Made by a program: the position numbers and the translations under genes
The notes under the pieces: generated by a model
Databases searched by the model: none
Seen by the model: the letters and a program-made list of their open reading frames with translations, nothing else
What the model was told of the DNA's origin: nothing
Part shown: positions 7,141 to 8,295 of the stretch, piece after piece
Layout of the letters: every line of letters begins with the position of its first letter
How positions within the stretch are numbered: position 1 is the stretch's first letter
Assembly: GCA_947487845.1 (NCBI GenBank)
Contig: CANKYC010000051.1
Coordinates: 1 to 8,295, forward strand
Source: Rickettsiales bacterium
Lineage (GTDB): Bacteria; Pseudomonadota; Alphaproteobacteria; Rickettsiales; UBA1997
Direction of reading: 5' to 3'
Length of the DNA stretch: 8,295 nt

Positions 7141-7746
7141 ATGGTTTTAGCCAATAAATTAAACATCACCAACCAGCTTGAACTAAACAAAGCGGAAGAA
7201 AAAATAAGCAAACAAAAAGCCAAAAAACTTTTTGAAAGTGGAGAAATTAACCGCGTTGAAGTTGGCACTTTCAAAGGTCTGGCGCAAATTCACGCTTTTT
7301 TATTTGGCGACATTTACGACTTTGCTGGAAAATTACGCGATGTGAATATCGCTAAAGGTAATTTTCGTTTTGCGCCACTGATGTATTTGCCACAATCTCT
7401 TGAAAACATTGACGCCATGCCACAAAACAATTTTGAAAAAATTATCGAAAAATATGTCGAAATGAACATCGCCCATCCTTTCCGCGAAGGCAATGGCCGC
7501 GCCACCAGAATTTGGCTAGATCTGATTCTAAAAAAAGAGTTAAAACAGGTAATTGATTGGAACGCCGTTGATAAAGAAGATTACCTTTCCGCAATGGAGC
7601 GAAGCGTGGTGAAAGATGTGGAAATAAAACAACTTCTAAAAACCGCCCTAACCAATAAAATTGATGATCGCGAACTATTCATGAAAGGCATCGACATCAG
7701 CTATTTTTATGAAGGCTACAGCGAATTTAGAATTGAAGATTTATGA
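7141..7746 (+). CDS. fic: Fic-domain protein adenylyltransferase, class III (C-terminal self-inhibition)
   Basis: A 201-residue Fic protein, expected to transfer AMP from ATP to a hydroxyl side chain of a target protein; close relatives modify DNA gyrase and topoisomerase IV. The catalytic motif is intact: HPFREGNGRATR 112-123, with His112, Glu116, Asn118 and Arg120/Arg123. The flap region FRFAPLMYL 76-83 and YVEMNIAHPF are also typical. The C-terminus has SYFYEG 187-192, which fits the inhibitory (S/T)xxxE(G/N) motif with Ser187 and Glu191, as in the Neisseria meningitidis Fic protein (SYYYEG). This is therefore a self-inhibited class III enzyme needing no separate antitoxin, and only 18 bases separate it from hsdR, leaving no room for one. 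An agg six bases before the ATG is a weak ribosome site. Fic genes are often carried in type I restriction loci. Confidence 0.94.
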   Translation: MVLANKLNITNQLELNKAEEKISKQKAKKLFESGEINRVEVGTFKGLAQIHAFLFGDIYDFAGKLRDVNIAKGNFRFAPLMYLPQSLENIDAMPQNNFEKIIEKYVEMNIAHPFREGNGRATRIWLDLILKKELKQVIDWNAVDKEDYLSAMERSVVKDVEIKQLLKTALTNKIDDRELFMKGIDISYFYEGYSEFRIEDL

Positions 7747-8291
7747 AAAACGAAATAAATAATTCCCCTTCTTTGAGGGATTTGCACACAAAACCCAACG
7801 ATCCCAATTCCCCTTCCTCGAAGGGGTGGCAGGCGAAGCCTGACGGGGTAGCCTACAAAGGCCCCAAAACCCTACCAACCAACATAAAACTAAAACAACG
7901 AGCAAGAGAATTAAGAAAAGCTGGCAACTTATCGGAGGTTTTATTTTGGCAACAAGTTAGAAATAAAAAATTTATTGAACTAGATTTCGACCGACAAAAA
8001 ATCATCGGAAATTATATTGTAGATTTTTTTGTAAAATCCTTGGGTTTAGTAGTTGAAATAGACGGATCTTCTCATGATTTAAAAATTGAATATGACAAGG
8101 AGCGAGAAAATTATCTAAAATCACTTGGTCTAAAAATTTTTAGAATTCCAGATATCGACGTAAAAAAGAATTTAGATGGCGTGATGTACGGCTTAAAAAG
8201 CTTTATTAAGGACAATTGGAACAATTCCCCTCTTCCAGAGGGGTGCCCGAAGGGCGGGGTGTCAGTTGAAACAAAATCGGATTTTACTTAA
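7743..8291 (+). CDS. DUF559 (Vsr-like PD-(D/E)xK) endonuclease-domain protein with repeat-encoded ends
   Basis: A 182-residue protein whose start overlaps the fic stop (ATGA), indicating translational coupling. The core, residues about 48-155, is a DUF559 domain: LSEVLFWQQVRNKK 63-76 (Glu65), FDRQKIIGNYIVDFFV 82-97 (Asp94), LVVEIDGSSHD 102-112 (Glu105, Asp107, His111) and LGLKIFRIPD 128-137. These conserved acidic and His residues match the Vsr-related nuclease fold, so single-strand or mismatch-type DNA cleavage is plausible but untested for the family. Residues 7-43 and 160-173 are low in family likeness and are the translation of palindromic repeats (NSPSSKGWQAKPDGV and NSPLPEGCPKGGV). The true N-terminus could lie farther in at a non-ATG codon, since no other Met occurs before residue 148. 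The stop at 8289-8291 is four bases from the window end. Confidence 0.88.
   Translation: MKNEINNSPSLRDLHTKPNDPNSPSSKGWQAKPDGVAYKGPKTLPTNIKLKQRARELRKAGNLSEVLFWQQVRNKKFIELDFDRQKIIGNYIVDFFVKSLGLVVEIDGSSHDLKIEYDKERENYLKSLGLKIFRIPDIDVKKNLDGVMYGLKSFIKDNWNNSPLPEGCPKGGVSVETKSDFT
7761..7850. repeat. Palindromic repeat, one degenerate and one full copy, inside the DUF559 gene 5' end
   Basis: A degenerate copy starts at 7761 (aattccccttctttgaggga), and a full copy spans 7806-7850. The full copy has hairpin 1 with arms 7810-7816 and 7820-7826 (ccccttc/gaagggg, 3-base loop), hairpin 2 with arms 7830-7834 and 7838-7842 (caggc/gcctg, gaa loop), then ggggta. The copy at 8223-8260 has the same layout. Confidence 0.8.
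8223..8260. repeat. Palindromic repeat copy at the DUF559 gene 3' end
   Basis: The same family as the copy at 7806-7850: it begins aattcccc, then hairpin 1 with arms 8227-8233 and 8237-8243 (cccctct/agagggg, 3-base loop), hairpin 2 with arms 8245-8248 and 8252-8255 (gccc/gggc, gaa loop), then ggggt. Stem bases differ from the 5' copy but pairing is kept, indicating compensatory change. It is read in frame as the last part of the protein. Confidence 0.8.
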
Positions 8292-8295
8292 AATC

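Overview
The window is an AT-rich bacterial segment with all genes on the + strand. The TrmFO tail, the PcrA/UvrD helicase (including its C-terminal block with VFHQKFGYG) and the general style of the proteins look alphaproteobacterial to me. The low GC, the scarcity of Shine-Dalgarno sites and the many palindromic repeats suggest a reduced or host-associated lineage of the Rickettsiales/Holosporales kind. That placement is inference from remembered family sequences, not from a search.

Left part (1-1677): the 3' two-thirds of trmFO (tRNA U54 methylation), then a small lipoprotein with an alpha-carbonic-anhydrase fold. Two of its three zinc-binding histidines are replaced, so it is probably not an ordinary carbonic anhydrase.

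Repeat block (1698-2040): eight tandem 20-21 bp units end in a perfect 30-nt inverted repeat, followed at once by about 15 copies of a 7-bp A-rich repeat that runs to 10 bases before the start of uvrD. The helicase gene (2051-4228) is intact, with all SF1A motifs.

Second repeat block (4229-4530): a 13-bp hairpin, a possible weak terminator, and a composite palindromic element with 39-nt perfect arms around two 40-bp direct repeats rich in G6/C6 runs. It stands between the housekeeping helicase and what looks like an accessory cassette.

Cassette (4531-8291): a type I restriction R subunit (hsdR), a Fic AMP-transferase of the self-inhibited class III type, and a DUF559 (Vsr-like) endonuclease overlapping fic by 4 bp. 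HsdR keeps its nuclease site and first helicase domain but lacks helicase motifs V and VI, apparently through a clean in-frame deletion. No hsdM or hsdS is present in the window. The DUF559 frame begins and ends inside a third family of palindromic repeats, which are translated as part of the protein. The most notable points are the altered carbonic anhydrase, the internally deleted HsdR and the repeat-flanked nuclease.
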